64,000 bases of DNA from Cordia subcordata (lineage: Eukaryota > Streptophyta > Magnoliopsida > Boraginales > Cordiaceae), in assembly GCA_028554755.1 (NCBI GenBank), contig JAPTOF010000006.1, forward strand, positions 10,472,501 to 10,536,500, given 5' to 3'. Below the pieces are notes generated by a model, which was given only the letters and a program-made list of their open reading frames with translations, was not told the origin of the DNA and did no database searches. The position numbers and the translations under genes were made by a program. Positions within the stretch are counted from its first letter, which is position 1, and each line of letters begins with the position of its first letter. Positions 45,001 through 57,195 of this stretch are shown one piece after another.

Positions 45001-48000
45001 TTCCATTTTCAAGTTTTTCCCCCCTTCTCTCCCTCCCTCTCTCTCTCTCTCTCTCACGGGTGCGGCTGGAAAGTTATCTCTATTTTTCTTGTTGATACTG
45101 TACTCTTTGCTGATTAAGAATGAAAATCTATTGTTGTTAATTTAAATATGCAGATGATCTATTAAAAATATGAATCCTGTCATAAGTGAATTCCAGATCG
45201 TTTAATTTTCTCCCTTTCTCTGTTAGACTGTCTGGTGGAGGATGTGGATGTTAATTATTCTAGAACATTATTTTATTCTTCTCTTGTGGAAACACACTAG
45301 CATGGCAAGTCCAAAGAAGATGATGGAAACTGATGGTTATGTGTGCTGTCAAGTCAGAACTGTTACATCCATGGGTTGCTTTTGTACTTGAACTAAGGAA
45401 AGATCACAAGCTATAATTTGTCTTAGATTAATTGACTCCTACCACATGTCAATGCTTTGGCTTTGAGACACAACATGGAAAGGCTAATGTCGTGTTACTC
45501 ATCTGTACATCGAGCACCAACCAGATGATCACAAGAATAAGTATGAAGAGCAATGCGAATTCATTCAAGCTGTATAAAATGTTTACTATGGTCTATCTAG
45601 TTATGTGCTTGAAATTAATGCTCCTAACCATTGAAAGGGTGCAATATCTATTTCCTTTTGCTATCACGTAGGAGTAATTTTCTAGCACCTGTAGATGGAT
45701 TGTAAACTTTTTACCTTATCAGTCTTCATATCTGAACTCAGGTGTTTAGTCTGATCTTTGACAAAAATCAGCATTCCTCATTTGGGACTTGAAAGATTTT
45801 TCGTGAATGATCCTATCATTTGCTTTGTAAATATGCGACTCTAGCCTAAATTCTCTGTCAAGAAGTCTCTCCATATTATTTAGAAAATATCTCATGGACT
45901 GTTGCTCAAAGGAACTTCACTAGATACTGTTGGGTCAATAATGAGCGCAATCTTTCTAACCAATCCGAAAAATAGGTGCCCCAAAAGGACTCTTTTATTG
46001 ACAATGACCTATTGAGGCATATAGTAAATGATCCATTAATGTCCAAAATTGAGTTAAATTTGACATATTCATGCGTCATTGAAATCAGGAATTCTCTGAA
46101 TTTCGAACCAATATGCACAGAAAGTTTTCTATTTACACCTTAAGTAATTATGGCTTGTCCATTGTGTTAAAGTTAGTTGAGATTGTCTATTGCTAATGTT
46201 ACAACTATATGATGTTAGAGGAAATATCTAAAACTTGTTGGATGATGTGACTGTAGTTGATGACATTAGATCTTCACTAAATACATATAAACCAAATCAA
46301 ACCAAGCCTTAGTCCCACTAGATGTAGTTAGCTATATGGATTTGGCTAGACTAATTGTTGTTGAAAGTCATCTCTGTGTTATTCTATATATGCACAGCTC
46401 ATCTGATTGTCTACATCTAATTCTTTTACATCTCCTTCTACCATTTCTTATAGTGTGCAACCTCCACAATTTCATGCCTTCCGATAGGGGCCTCCTCTAG
46501 TCTTTTGCCAACATTCATATATTCTCAGATGGTTTTGCTTTATTTGTTTCTTAATCTGTTAATCAGAGTCAATCCAACTTTTACCCAAGTCATACATTAA
46601 TCATCAAATCCATCTGAGATATTTCAACGTTCTCCTCTGATATCTTTTCAAGACATGACGGTACTTCACAGTCTAACACTTGATCCATATAGTGAAGCTG
46701 GTCTTATTGCTATCTTATAATGCTTTGCTTTTAACTTAAGGGGCATCTTTTGATCAGGTGAGATTCTTGATATGCTTCTTCAAATTCTCAATTCCACTTC
46801 ATTTGTATGCACCAATTTCTCCATCTCATTAGACCATACATCGAAGATGTCTAGAGGCCTATATTTCAAATACATTTTTTATGTCAAATCTTACTTCCAC
46901 CTCATTCCTTTACTTGTCACTGACTTTTGATGCACTTACGTTCCATCTGTTTCATCTTTGACCTTCTTTTACATTCCATCTGTTTCGTCTTTGATATTCT
47001 TAGACTAAAACCATGTGTGCCCAGATTCTTTCCGTAAGAAGAGAAGGTCAATATGGTTTTATGTTGGACATTAGCTATTTAATGCATTCTGATTGAGGTT
47101 TTTTAGATGCGTAGGTGAAAAGGGCATAAATTGGCTGACAAGGCTTTTAAATATAATTCTGAGGAGTTAGAAGATGCATGATGCATGGCAGAAGAGTTCG
47201 ATACCCATTTACAGGAGGCGTCCATTAAGTATAATAGGGAAAAGACATTGACAGTGCTTGATGATTCTCAAATCTATGTTTACACTTCCAGTTGTCATAT
47301 TTGTTGCACTATAGCATATTTGCTTGGTAAGTTATAGCAGACAAATGGTCAATTTTTGTGAGTCTTGTATTCCCTTTCATAGCATGTGAACTAGCTTTTA
47401 GTTTTGTTTGTCTTATCCCTATTTTATCTTTTCATGATGTTTGTGGTGTCTTCTCTCTCCCCCTTTTCCTTGTTTCAGGAATGTAATGAAGCAAATGGTG
47501 ACAACAGTGATGAACGGACAAAGATGGGAAGGCAAAGGAAGGAACTTCTCCAAAGATTTCTTACTTCACTACAAGGTATCACAACTGAGAATCATAGGCC
47601 CCTTATAGGCCCCTTTTCTATACATTTGCATTAGTTTTTAAGTGAAAAGCATTGTCTAGGTGATGAGCAAACTTGTGAGGGTGAGAACGTGCATGAGAAG
47701 GCTATTGTACTGAGGGCAGCAAGTGAAGCTGAGTTTTTACAGGCCACAGGTAATTTTTCTGCAGCTAGAAGCTTTAATTATGGGTTATAGTTCCAGCTCA
47801 AAGTTTGAGAAAATTATTTAGTTTCATTTTCATAAGACTACAAGTTCAACCAATAAGAAACTTAAGAGTACCCTTCCAATTCCCCTCTGGCTACTTTTTG
47901 GTCAAGGGATGGATTTCAGATTCCTGACATATTTCTCCATTTGCTCTGGTAAATTGAAATATAATAAGTTTAAATTGCAGTGTGAGGTAATCTTTCTGAT

Positions 48001-49889
48001 GGATTTAAGATCCCTATCAAATTGGTTTCATTTGAGACCCATGGTTTTTCTTAAGTATTTAATGTGTCATTTATAATCATAAATTTCATAGCACCAAATA
48101 AATCTTTTTTCTGTACAGTAAGTGATGTTTTTGAATGCATGAATTTCAAATGTATTTCAAATCAAAAAAGCTTAACTGCCATGCCCTGATCTAAATCCAT
48201 TGAGCATAATGTAACCTCATACATTTGAAAGTTTGAGTGCATATTTTTCACAAAGTTTTCTTAAATAATTGCATCTTGATGCTTTTTCCGCTGATCGTTA
48301 TGAGAACTCTGTTTGCTTTGAAGGTCATTTTTGCAATCTCTGAAGGGAACTTTCAAGAAGTTTCAGTGCTATTAAGAACGTTCTTTTTTCCTCATTTAAT
48401 ATTGCTGTTTATGAAACAAATGCATGATCTGTTCTACTTGCAAGAGTTTTTTGGAGCTACCATATTGAATGTTAGTCGTTTTTGGAAATTACATTTGCAT
48501 TCTTCTTCTGCATTAAATAGAGAACAAAACATGGGAAGCGTTGTGCACTTTTACCAAATACGTAGATCTAGAAAATGTATACTTCACCATAATTAGAATG
48601 GCAAAGATGTATCTGTGCAGATTTGCTTTGAGTGTAACAGCTGCAGCCAATGAAGACGTTTTGTAAAGTTTCTTATAATATTTAGAATTTCCTTTGTGGC
48701 ATACTGAAGACTATGCTGAATCATTTCTTCATCACTTTAACTACATCTATCTTCATTAAACCAATTTCAGTGAAAGGAAACAATTCAACAATGCATAACA
48801 AATTAATTTTCAGATAAAAGGAGGCAATATGTACTTCAGTAAAATAGTTTCAGGAAAAGGAAGCACCACTAGTACATTATCTTTTCTCTATTTGATGCCT
48901 CTATGGCATGTAATAGGTACTGGAGAAGAGCCTTCTGGAGAAGCATTTGTGTTATCAGAAATGGACTGTGGGAATAGGACTCATGACCTTGATACTGCTA
49001 TTGATAAACGAGGTATCAACATCTTGTGTTTGAAGCAATTTCCCATGTATCTGGATCTGTCAAATGAGCTATTATAATTTTTCATGCACTTCCCAATTGT
49101 TGATTCAGTTGAAAGATATTGAATGTCCTACAAAAATTATACTGATGTTGTAGAGTTATTGATCTCTCCGCTGCAAGTGATCCAATTTCATCTGGTTCAT
49201 GTGTTTGTGCTAGCAATGCTATTGCAGTGTGTCCCATTTCAAGAGATCAACAAGAAAATTTTATATCATGGGCTGCAGTTATTGCAGGAACTGTCATTGC
49301 ATCAGAAAGAGATCAGAGCTGGCCCTTCATAAAGACTTCTGGGATTTGGAAAACAATTGATTCTATGGATATTTTCGCAAGGATGCCACAAATGCCACAC
49401 TTTTCCCCTTTGAATGAATATGAAGAGAATTCACGTGAAAAACTTGCTATAGGCTTGATGATGAGATTTGCCTATGAAGTAGAAAAGATATCAAGATTAT
49501 CTCCAGATGATCTGAAGAACAAAAGAGTCATTAATGACAGTTTGGACAGTCTTAAAGAGTTGGAATCTCATGGATTTGATATTGTGGGAGTTAAAGCTTA
49601 CTTGAACGATAGGCTTCGGGAGAGTGAACTCCAAGAGAAGCTGGAAGAAGTTGAAAGTAAAATCAGAAGGTGTGAAACTGAGAAAACTGCAGCTGAAAAT
49701 GAGATTAGTAAGCTTGTTGAACAATTGAAGTCTCTGGAAGGAAAGCTTGAATCAGCAAAGTCGGTGAAGTGTCTGAAGGATCTAGAGCTTGCAGACTTGG
49801 AATCTGCAAAGGAGATTTTTTCTGGAGAAATTCAGTCTCTGCAAATTGATTTCCGAAGAAAAGCCACTCAAGCTACTCTTTTATGGTAA
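42041..49889 (+). CDS. Agenet/DUF724-domain protein, six exons
   Basis: Exons: 42,041 to about 42,556 or 42,574; 43,988-44,440; 47,479-47,575; 47,660-47,749; 48,917-49,012; 49,156-49,889. Phases agree for exons 2-6. The product would be about 660-667 residues. Exon 1 encodes two Agenet (plant Tudor-like) modules: FYSVGFKVEVTTNEEGFRGSWYTGTIV and, from ELHDVVEASYRDGWWTGVI, a second with a Gly-rich insert. Exon 2 is a Lys-rich linker with three 16-residue repeats, a likely nuclear signal. Exon 6 holds the DUF724 region (QSWPFIKTSGIWKTIDSMD, MPQMPHFSPL) and a coiled coil. Agenet proteins bind histone tails or chromatin. DUF724 members are linked to RNA or growth functions, not established here. 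The exon 1 donor is weak (tgg/gttcgt, or a GC donor aag/gcacga). The last frame ends in TGG TAA, overlapping a possible donor (ATG/GTAATT), so a further exon may be missing. Confidence 0.8.
42425..42461 (+). repeat. (GGT)n array coding poly-glycine
   Basis: About ten GGT units add a Gly run inside the second Agenet module, in a loop between strands. Its length is likely variable and it stays in frame. Confidence 0.9.
42557..43987 (+). other. intron 1 of the Agenet/DUF724 gene
   Basis: About 1.4 kb. It contains a 3' half of the 229-bp MITE (42,655-42,762, ending aatccaatccgaacaggcct) and an old tandem duplication: 42,960-43,160 and 43,193-43,385 share aaagtccagtgag, atagaattta, cacttgatagtg and atcatggta-type words. 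The acceptor is ttttccattccag. Confidence 0.6.
44090..44233 (+). repeat. three 48-bp coding repeats
   Basis: Each unit encodes KKLKKA followed by a ten-residue acidic/Ser stretch ending TKP or AKP plus one residue. The units remain in frame and are highly charged, so the linker is probably disordered and may act in nuclear targeting or nucleic-acid contact. Confidence 0.9.
44441..47478 (+). other. intron 2 of the Agenet/DUF724 gene
   Basis: About 3 kb with donor GTAAGC and acceptor ttgtttcag. No internal exon was recognised. A CT microsatellite lies at 45,032-45,055. A short repeated phrase (acattccatctgtttc/acgttccatctgtttc) occurs near 46,938-46,990. Confidence 0.6.
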
Positions 49890-50715
49890 TTATATTCTCC
49901 TCATCTGTGATGCCATGTGCCTCCACCTTTTGTCTAGTATCGGTAGTTATATAGTTTAACTCAGTAAATCCATTATGTCAAACATTGTGGAGAAACTTGG
50001 ATCACTTCAAAAACTCTACTCCCACGTCTACTCCCTCGTCATTGTCTATTACATTGTAAGTTCCACATGCTAGGAGTGGGTTTGTTTGTACTTTCTGTTT
50101 CTGCTGGAAACTTATTAGATTCATCAGAAGTTAACCACAAATTGCCTTCCCCGTAGAGTTGCATATTGTCTTTTCCAGTGAAGTTGCAAGTGAGTCCAAG
50201 AGCAGAATCTTTAACAAAGTTCCATATTTCTTGAGAGCTTTTGAAGAGAACAAATTGTTTCTTTTTTCTTCTTCTTCTTCTCCTTCTTTTTTTTTTGGGG
50301 GGGGGGGGGTTGGAAATTGCATTGGATATATGATCTTTGCTTTTAAACCAGAGGTTCTTGTACTCAAGGACAAAATTTACATATCACCATCCATCATGAA
50401 AGACGAACTTCTATAATTGAATATGAGAATGAAAGGCAGAATAAATTGCTAAACATTATTTACATCTGTTGACATCACATAGGAAACCATTACTTGGAGT
50501 CAAATAGACTGTTACGTGGTCTGTGGACTTGTTGGTCTCTCTATCCAGCTTGGTCAATCCACCATTGCCCCCTCCTTGGTTTGTCCCTTGTTGTGCCTCC
50601 CTGTTGCACACCTTTACACAAATAATATAAATTTCTTTGAATCATTAATTAAAACATATGTGACTATCAAAATGTTGAAGAAAATATTATTACCAAACAA
50701 AGAAAAAAGTGCACC
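49890..50715. other. junction between DUF724 gene and NLR cluster
   Basis: Bases 49,985-50,260 repeat sequence found upstream of NLR copy 1 (53,925-54,140) and copy 2 (57,605-57,770): aaaactctactc, tctattacattgtaa, ttccatatttcttgagagct. There is no NLR coding sequence to its left. The part 50,420-50,700 matches the 3' flanks of copies 2 and 3. A poly-T/poly-G run lies at 50,288-50,310. Confidence 0.65.
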
Positions 50716-53461
50716 TTAGGCAAGAGTTGTGGCTTCCTCTGTGCTTGAGCTTTGAAAGTCTGATGGATTGTATACCTTATTATTAAACTGAATATACTCC
50801 AGCGATGATGCCTTACGCAAGAGGCAATTTGGGAGAGCTTCAAGGTATGGGCATTCATGTATTATTAGCTGGCAGAGGCATGGCAATATTATTTGGGCAG
50901 TATCATTCTCTTCTTCAGCACTTATATCTTCCCATTCTCCCCATTTTTCACACCAATAGAAGTATAACTCTGTCAACTTTGGGAATCCAATTATTGGTGT
51001 AGAAGACAATGGTTCTCTTATTCCCAAAAATGGAGGACCAACAAGCTTCAACTGATCAAAATGACTAATTGTTAACCTTTCAAGAGATGGTAGCATTCCT
51101 AAAGTGGGTAGAGACGTCAACCTGTGGAAATTGTTGAGATGCAAGTATTTAAGATTGTTGAGGGATGTTATCCATGTTGGGAGTTGGACTTCAGGAAAAC
51201 TGTGAACTTCTAAATTCTGCGAGTTGAGAGGTGGTTTCAAAGCTTCAATTGCATCTTGTTTCACTCGTATGAAACTTGCAAAACGTAAGATCAATATCTG
51301 GATATGCTTTGATTTGAGGTCTGCACTCTCCACATCTGTGACCTCATACAAATCATCTAGTATATTAATCTGTAGTGATCCTCGAAGTTGGTTTAGATTC
51401 TTGAGAGATTCTAACTTATTGTATTTTCTTCCAACAACGAAGAAATTCAAAGTATGTTAGTTCCCCAATTCCCACAGGATATTTCAAAACCTGGAGAGGC
51501 AACTGGAGAGCAAAGAAGTGCCTAAACTTTGCCAATTTCTCAATTCCCAGTGGAAGCTCTTTAAGCTCTAAACAATTGGTTAGCTTCAAAGTTTGTAAAT
51601 TGTACAAGTCATAAATAGTTTTAGGCAATTCCTTGAATAGATTATCGCTCAAATCTAGGTATCTCAAATGAACTAAAGTTCCTATTTCCCTTGGGAGTTG
51701 TTTTAAACCGCAACCATTTAGGATTAGCACCCTAACAAGTTTTAGGCTATCCAACAAGTGAGAGTTAAGCGCCTCGAATTTGAGCCCCTTTGAGAAAAAG
51801 CTACGAGGTTGTCCTAAGTTGTTTTCAGGAGGAGTATCAATAGTTTCTTCACTGCCTAACCAGGTTAAATGGCGTGTACCTTCGCAAGATGTCACTTTTC
51901 CTGCGCCTTTAATCACTAAATTGTCCCTTTTAGTGAGAAATTGTGCAAAATCATGGATTATATCATGCATTTTGCATGAATATATCCTCCCTTTATGTTC
52001 AACAAAGTCTTGGAAGAGAGATCGTGTTGCTAAATTTTTGAAATACTCCATTCCTTTCAATTCCAGCTCCTCTTCGCTTCCACTGGAGCTGAGATAACCT
52101 TGAGCCATCCAAATATGAATCAAGTTATCAACATCTATCTCCTCATCTTTTGGAAAGACGGCACAATATGAGAAGCATCGTTGCATTGGAAAGGGCAAAT
52201 CATTGTAACTTAGATATAAATGAGGAAAAAGATCTACTTCAACTTTCTGCAATTCCCACATATTACTATCCATAATCCTCTGCCACTCTTCGATAGTACT
52301 TTTTGTACGTAAGAGACTACCTATAATTTTTATAGCCAAAGGCAATCCCTTACATTTTTTTGTAATTTCCCTACCAATACTTTCCAATGTCTCACACTCA
52401 GTCTTAGTTCGTCCAGAAAAAGCCACTTGACTAAACAACAACCAACTCTCTGAATCACACAATACATTCAAGCGAGTCATGCTAGTGGCACCTGCAACTT
52501 TTGCCACCCTTTCGCTCCTTGTTGTTAACAAAATTGTACTTCCCGGAGCACTATATTGGAGAACATTTGTAAACGGTTCCCACTTCATTAGATCCTCCGT
52601 CCATACATCGTCCAAAACAAGAAGGAATCTTTTCTCAAATGTAGAATCCTTTATTGCTTGAAGTAGAGAGTTCAACGTCGTGAAATTTGATGAACTTAAC
52701 TTTAGAGATTCTACAATTGCTTTAGCCACCCCAATCTCATCAAAAGGGTCTGAAACACAAGCCCATGCTCTTTTCTGAAAATGGCCCTCCACTTGATTAT
52801 CATTGTATGCTAATTGAGCCAATGTTGTCTTCCCAATTCCTCCTGCCCCTACTATGGCCAATATTTGGATGGCATTTGTTTGGTCTTGACTAGTCCCAGA
52901 CACAAGTTGCTGTATCAGGGCATTCTTATAAGAAACTCGACCATGTACCTCAGATGCATTAATGAATGATGTACTAGGGGTTCGTTTATGTTCTTGCAGA
53001 TTACAAGAAACCCCACTGCTATAGATCGTAAAACCAAAATGATTCTTTCTTTTTTCAATGGAATCCAATCTTCTACTTAGTTCCTTTATTTTTACCGTGA
53101 TATCACGACGCACAAACACTTGCTTGAAACAAAAACAAGAGGAAGCTGGGATGAAAGAACATACCCTTGGCTCACCAATTCCTTCAATTTGTTGTTTAAG
53201 AATTCGGTAATTCCATTCGTCTAACACATCATCAATCTCATAGGATACATCCTCGATCTCCTGCACCCAAACTCTCACAGTTTCCTCCCTGATCTTTCTT
53301 CTCTCGGCATCAGCAAGCACAGCTTGAATCATCTTGTATGTTGTTGAAAGATCTTTAACCTTTTCTTCAACGCCCGTCAGCAAATCAATCTCCTGGCTCG
53401 CTTGCTTGGACAACAGATCAAGTAATTGGCTCACTACTGCAGTAACGATTGCCTCTGCCAT
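50716..53461 (-). pseudogene. CC-NBS-LRR (RGA-type) resistance gene, copy 1, one frameshift
   Basis: NLR proteins are intracellular receptors for pathogen effectors that trigger defence. From ATG at 53,461 the frame is open for 681 codons: CC domain with EDVSYEIDDVLDEW (residues 70-83), P-loop GAGGIGKTT (205-213), RNBS-A near 230-252, kinase-2 LVLDDVW (281-287), RNBS-B STILLTTRS (308-316), GLPL (372-376), RNBS-D CFSYCAVFPKDE (429-440), MHD (498-500), then LRRs from about 560. At about 51,430-51,475 it is 8 bases shorter than copy 3, shifts frame and stops at 51,416. The LRR continues in another frame to TAA at 50,716, giving about 240 more residues. The intact NBS suggests recent damage or an assembly error. 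A truncated NLR could still be made. A TAAG/GT donor at the stop hints at a 3'-UTR intron. Confidence 0.85.
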
Positions 53462-54269
53462 GCTTCCTTGTATCCTAGCTGCGATCTTCCGCCTCTTTTT
53501 TTTTTTTCTCTTGTCAAGATTGTTGCTGTGTGATCACAGCTATGGACACATCACTTGTTTATATTCCAATAGCACCACTTGGTCACTCCTTTAAGACTTG
53601 CTCTAGTTCTTTACACGACTGCATAAACCAAGTCTTTACACGCTTCATGGAGCCCACTACCATTGCTTGACTTGACCTGACACCAATCTGCGAGGAATTA
53701 TTGAAAATTTATTGATCCAGTATTCTTATGTCCAACATTATTCCAGCAGTCTTGATTATTTTATTTTATTTTTTTTTAAAGAAAAAAAGAAAAGTGATGA
53801 AAACCCATCAGGGGCTGCTTTAATTTCTTTTCTTTTGGCAATTCAGCGAGGAATTTGTGTGTTTTTCTTTCTTTCTCTTTTTCTTTTTCTTTTTTCTTTT
53901 TTTTCCTTCTACTTTGCAATACCATTGGATCACTTGGAAAACTCTACTCCCTCGACCTCGTACATTACATTGTAGTTTCCATAGGCGAGGAGTGGTTTTG
54001 TTTGTATTTTTTTTTGTTTCCTGCAGGAAAATTAGTAGATTTTTCAGAACTTAACTACAAAATGTCTTCCCTGTAAAAGTTGCATGTTGTCTTTGGCCAA
54101 CTTCCATATTTTCTGAGAGCTTTTGAAGAGAAGAAATTATCTTTTCCTACCTTTTTTTTTTTTAATTTTTAAATTCGTTAGATATTTTAATTTTTGCTTT
54201 TGAACGAGAGATTCTTATACTCACGAGTTATTATTGAGCTTTGACTTATAATAGGATGTTTGACTTGGG
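53462..54269 (-). other. upstream region of NLR copy 1
   Basis: Promoter and leader side of the minus-strand gene. It includes a poly-A/T run (53,496-53,508) and T-rich low-complexity sequence (53,756-53,920). The block 53,925-54,240 recurs at 49,985 and 57,605. No other gene is supported; open frames here are T-rich translations. Confidence 0.55.
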
Positions 54270-54440
54270 GTCCCTTTCAGATTGATCTTTTTAATGAAAT
54301 TTTTTTTACAATAATTAATTGGATTGACTTAAAAAATGTTGAAATTCTGAGAAAATATATTCGAATTTTTTTAAAACTAGAAATTTCAGTTTTTTAAAAA
54401 AGTATTTTTTTTAAAAAAAATTATAGAGAAAGCTAGAAAT
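54270..54440. mobile_element. decayed MITE-like insertion
   Basis: T-rich/A-rich sequence with tcagattgatctttttaatg, ttggattgactt and aaattctgag words resembles the 59,036-59,266 element and more distantly the 229-bp MITE. Ends are poorly preserved. Confidence 0.35.
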
Positions 54441-55085
54441 GTCAATATTGACGAGCTCTTACAAAATTAGTAAAAGGTACAAATAAGAAAATTTTGGGAT
54501 AAACTAAAAACTAGCTAGAAAGTTCTGTCAAAATAATCCTAAATGAAGAAACATTAACTACCAACTCTAGACTAAGGTTGAAGTGCGTCATTGTACCCTA
54601 CAGAATATATTCAACATAGTCCTATTTACATCAAGTTCCTTGTTATTCAAAAAAATAAAATAAAATAAACTCCCTTTAGACTAAGTATTATTTTCTACCT
54701 GCCAAATGTATTAATTTGAGTTACAAGAACTTTTGACAAAGTTAAAAGCATGATGGCACCTTCATACAACCATGAAGCATTTAAAACTCGACTATAAGCT
54801 AGGTGTATTACAGAACAAAAGACCATTACTAGAAGCCAAATGGATCATTGTGTATTCTGTGGTCTATAGACTCGTTGGTCCCTCTTCTCGGCTTGGTTTA
54901 CCTGCTTCTGCTTCCTCTTCTGTTTGTTCCATGTTGTACCTTCCCATTAACACACCTATTTCACAAATAATAAATGATCCTTCGAGTCGTTACTTTCAGT
55001 ATACGTAACTGGCAAAGCATTAGAGAACAAATGCCCGGAAAAGAATTGAGAGAATAATTGTACCTTAGGCAAGAGGTTTGGCCTC
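54441..55085. other. 3' flank of NLR copy 2
   Basis: Strong similarity to 59,260-59,810 (aaaagcatgatggcaccttc, gaagcatttaaaactcgact, taataaatgatccttcgagt). It is the downstream part of the duplicated NLR unit and probably includes a 3'-UTR intron and exon. The ancestral NLR stop TAA is at 55,065-55,067. Confidence 0.6.
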
Positions 55086-57195
55086 CTAGGTTCTTCGGCT
55101 TTGGTAGTCTGATCGTTTGTATTTCTCACCATTTAGCTCAATATACTCCAGCAGTGATGCCTTGCCCAAGAGGCGATTTGGAAGAGCTTTAAGCTCTGGG
55201 CAGTAGCGTATTATTAGCTTATAGAGGCATGGCATTATCTGGAATGTAGCATTCTCTTCTTCAGCATTTATATCTTCCCATTCTTCCCATTCTTCACACC
55301 AATAGAAGCATAACCCTCTCAACTTTGGGAATGCAATTATTGGTGAAGATAAAGATTCTCTTATTCCCAAGAATGCAGGACCAACAAACTTCAATTGAGT
55401 AAATTCTCCAATTGTAAGCGTCTCAAGGGATGGTAGTACTCCTAAAGTAGGTAATGATATTAGCCCATGGAAACTGTTCAAATGCAGGTTTTTAAGATTG
55501 TTGAGTGATGCCATCCATGTAGGGAGTCGAGTTTCATGAAAATTGCTTATCTGTAAATGTTGCAAGTTAAGAGGTGGCCTGAGAGCTTCCATTGCATCTT
55601 CTTTCACCCTTGTCACTTCAGCAAACTGTAAGATCAATTCCTGGATAAGTTTCTTTGATTCGAGGTTTGCATTCTCTGCATCAGTCACGTCATCTAAATT
55701 ATCCCATATGATAATCTTTAGTGATCCTCGAAGTTGGCTTAGATTTTTTAGATATCCTAACATGTTGTATTCTCTTCCAATTGATAAGATGCCCAATGTT
55801 TGTAAACACATTAACTCCCCGACTCCTATAGGATATTTTGTATATTTGTTAATAGGAGAGAGGTGACGCAACTTCTTCAATTTCTCGATCCCCAGTGGTA
55901 TCTCTTCAAGGCGGCCACATCTATTTAGGTTCAAAGTTTGCAAATTGTATAGTTCAAAAATTGTTTGGGCCAATTCCCTGAGGTCATTTTCAGTCAAATC
56001 CAGGTATCTCAAATGCACCAAGTTTCCTATTTTCTTTGGCAATTCTCTTAAACTGCAGCCACTCAACATTAACACCCTAACAAGTTTTAGGCTATTCAAC
56101 AGATGAGCATTGAGTGTCTCTAACTTTAGACCCTTTGAAAAAAAGCTACGAGGTTGTCCTATGTTGCAATAGGGAGGAGCATCAATACCTTCTTCACTAC
56201 CAAACCAAGTTAGATGACGTACAATTTCACAAGATGTCACTTTTCTTGTCCCTTTAATTACTAAGCTATACCTCTTAGTGAGACATTGTGCAAAATCATG
56301 GACTATATCATGCATTTTGCATGAATATATCCTTCCTTCATCTTCCACAAAGTCTTGGAAGAGAGATCGCATTGCTAAATTTTCAAAAAACTCCATCCCT
56401 TTCAATTCCATCTCGGCCTCGCTTCCTTTTGAGTTAAGACAGCCTTGTGCCATCCAAATATGAATTAGGTCATCAACTATTATCTTCTCATCTTTTGGAA
56501 AGATGGCACAATATGAGAAGCATCGTTGCATTGAAAAGAGCAAATCATTGTAACTGAGATATAAATGAGGAAAAAGATCTACTTCAACTTTATGCAGTTC
56601 CCACATATTACTATCTACAATCCGTTGCCACTCTTCAGTAGTATTTTTTGTGCGTAAGAGACTGGCTATAATTTTTATAGCGAAAGGCAATCCCTCACAT
56701 TTTTTTGTTATTTCCCTACCAATACCTTCCAATCTCTCATACTCGGTCCTAGTTCGTCCAGAAAAAGCCAAAATGATTCTTTCGTTTTTGAGTAGACTCC
56801 AGTTTTCTGCTTAGCTCCTTTAGTTTGACCGCGATATCATGATGCACAAACAGTTGTTTGAAGCAAAAACAAGAGGAAGCTGGGATGAAAGAACATACCC
56901 TTTGCTCACCAATTCCTTCAATTTGTCGTTTAATAATTCTGTAATTCCATTCGTCTAATACGTCATCGATCTCATAGGAGACATCCTCGATCTCATGCAG
57001 CCAAACTTTCACAGTTTCTTCCCTCATCTTTCTTCTCTCAGCATCAGCAAGAACAGCTTGAATCATTTTGTATGTCTTCGTTAGATCTTTAACCTTTTTC
57101 TCAACACCCTTCAGCAGATCAATCTCCCGGCTCGCTTGCTTGGACAAAAAATCAAGTAATTGGCTCACTACTGCAGAAACGATTGCCTCCGCCAT
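55086..57195 (-). pseudogene. CC-NBS-LRR gene, copy 2, NBS deleted
   Basis: The CC half reads from ATG at 57,195 for about 144 codons, with the EIEDVSYEIDDVLDEWN block. It then jumps from NHFGF straight to FSGRTRTEYERLEGIG, sequence that in copy 1 lies about 200 residues later. About 0.6 kb with the P-loop, RNBS-A, kinase-2 and RNBS-B is gone and the frame shifts. The deletion ends share TGG(C/T)TTTT. Downstream the frame is open for 561 codons: GLPF for GLPL, CFSYCAIFPKDE, KMHDIVHDF, and LRRs to TAG at 55,086, seven codons before the ancestral stop. Without ATP-binding motifs it cannot act as a classical NLR. A short CC-only protein of 148 residues is possible. Confidence 0.9.

Noticed and set aside
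47100..47280. Additional exon of the DUF724 gene before 47,479
   Set aside because: There are suggestive acidic/Lys codons, but stop codons occur in the plausible frames and no acceptor/donor pair keeps phase with its neighbours.
48237..48596. 119-codon frame within intron 4 of the DUF724 gene
   Set aside because: It has no family resemblance, and it lies between well-phased exons that splice together without it.
53712..54076. Phe/Leu-rich open frames upstream of NLR copy 1
   Set aside because: These are translations of T-rich low-complexity DNA, not membrane proteins.
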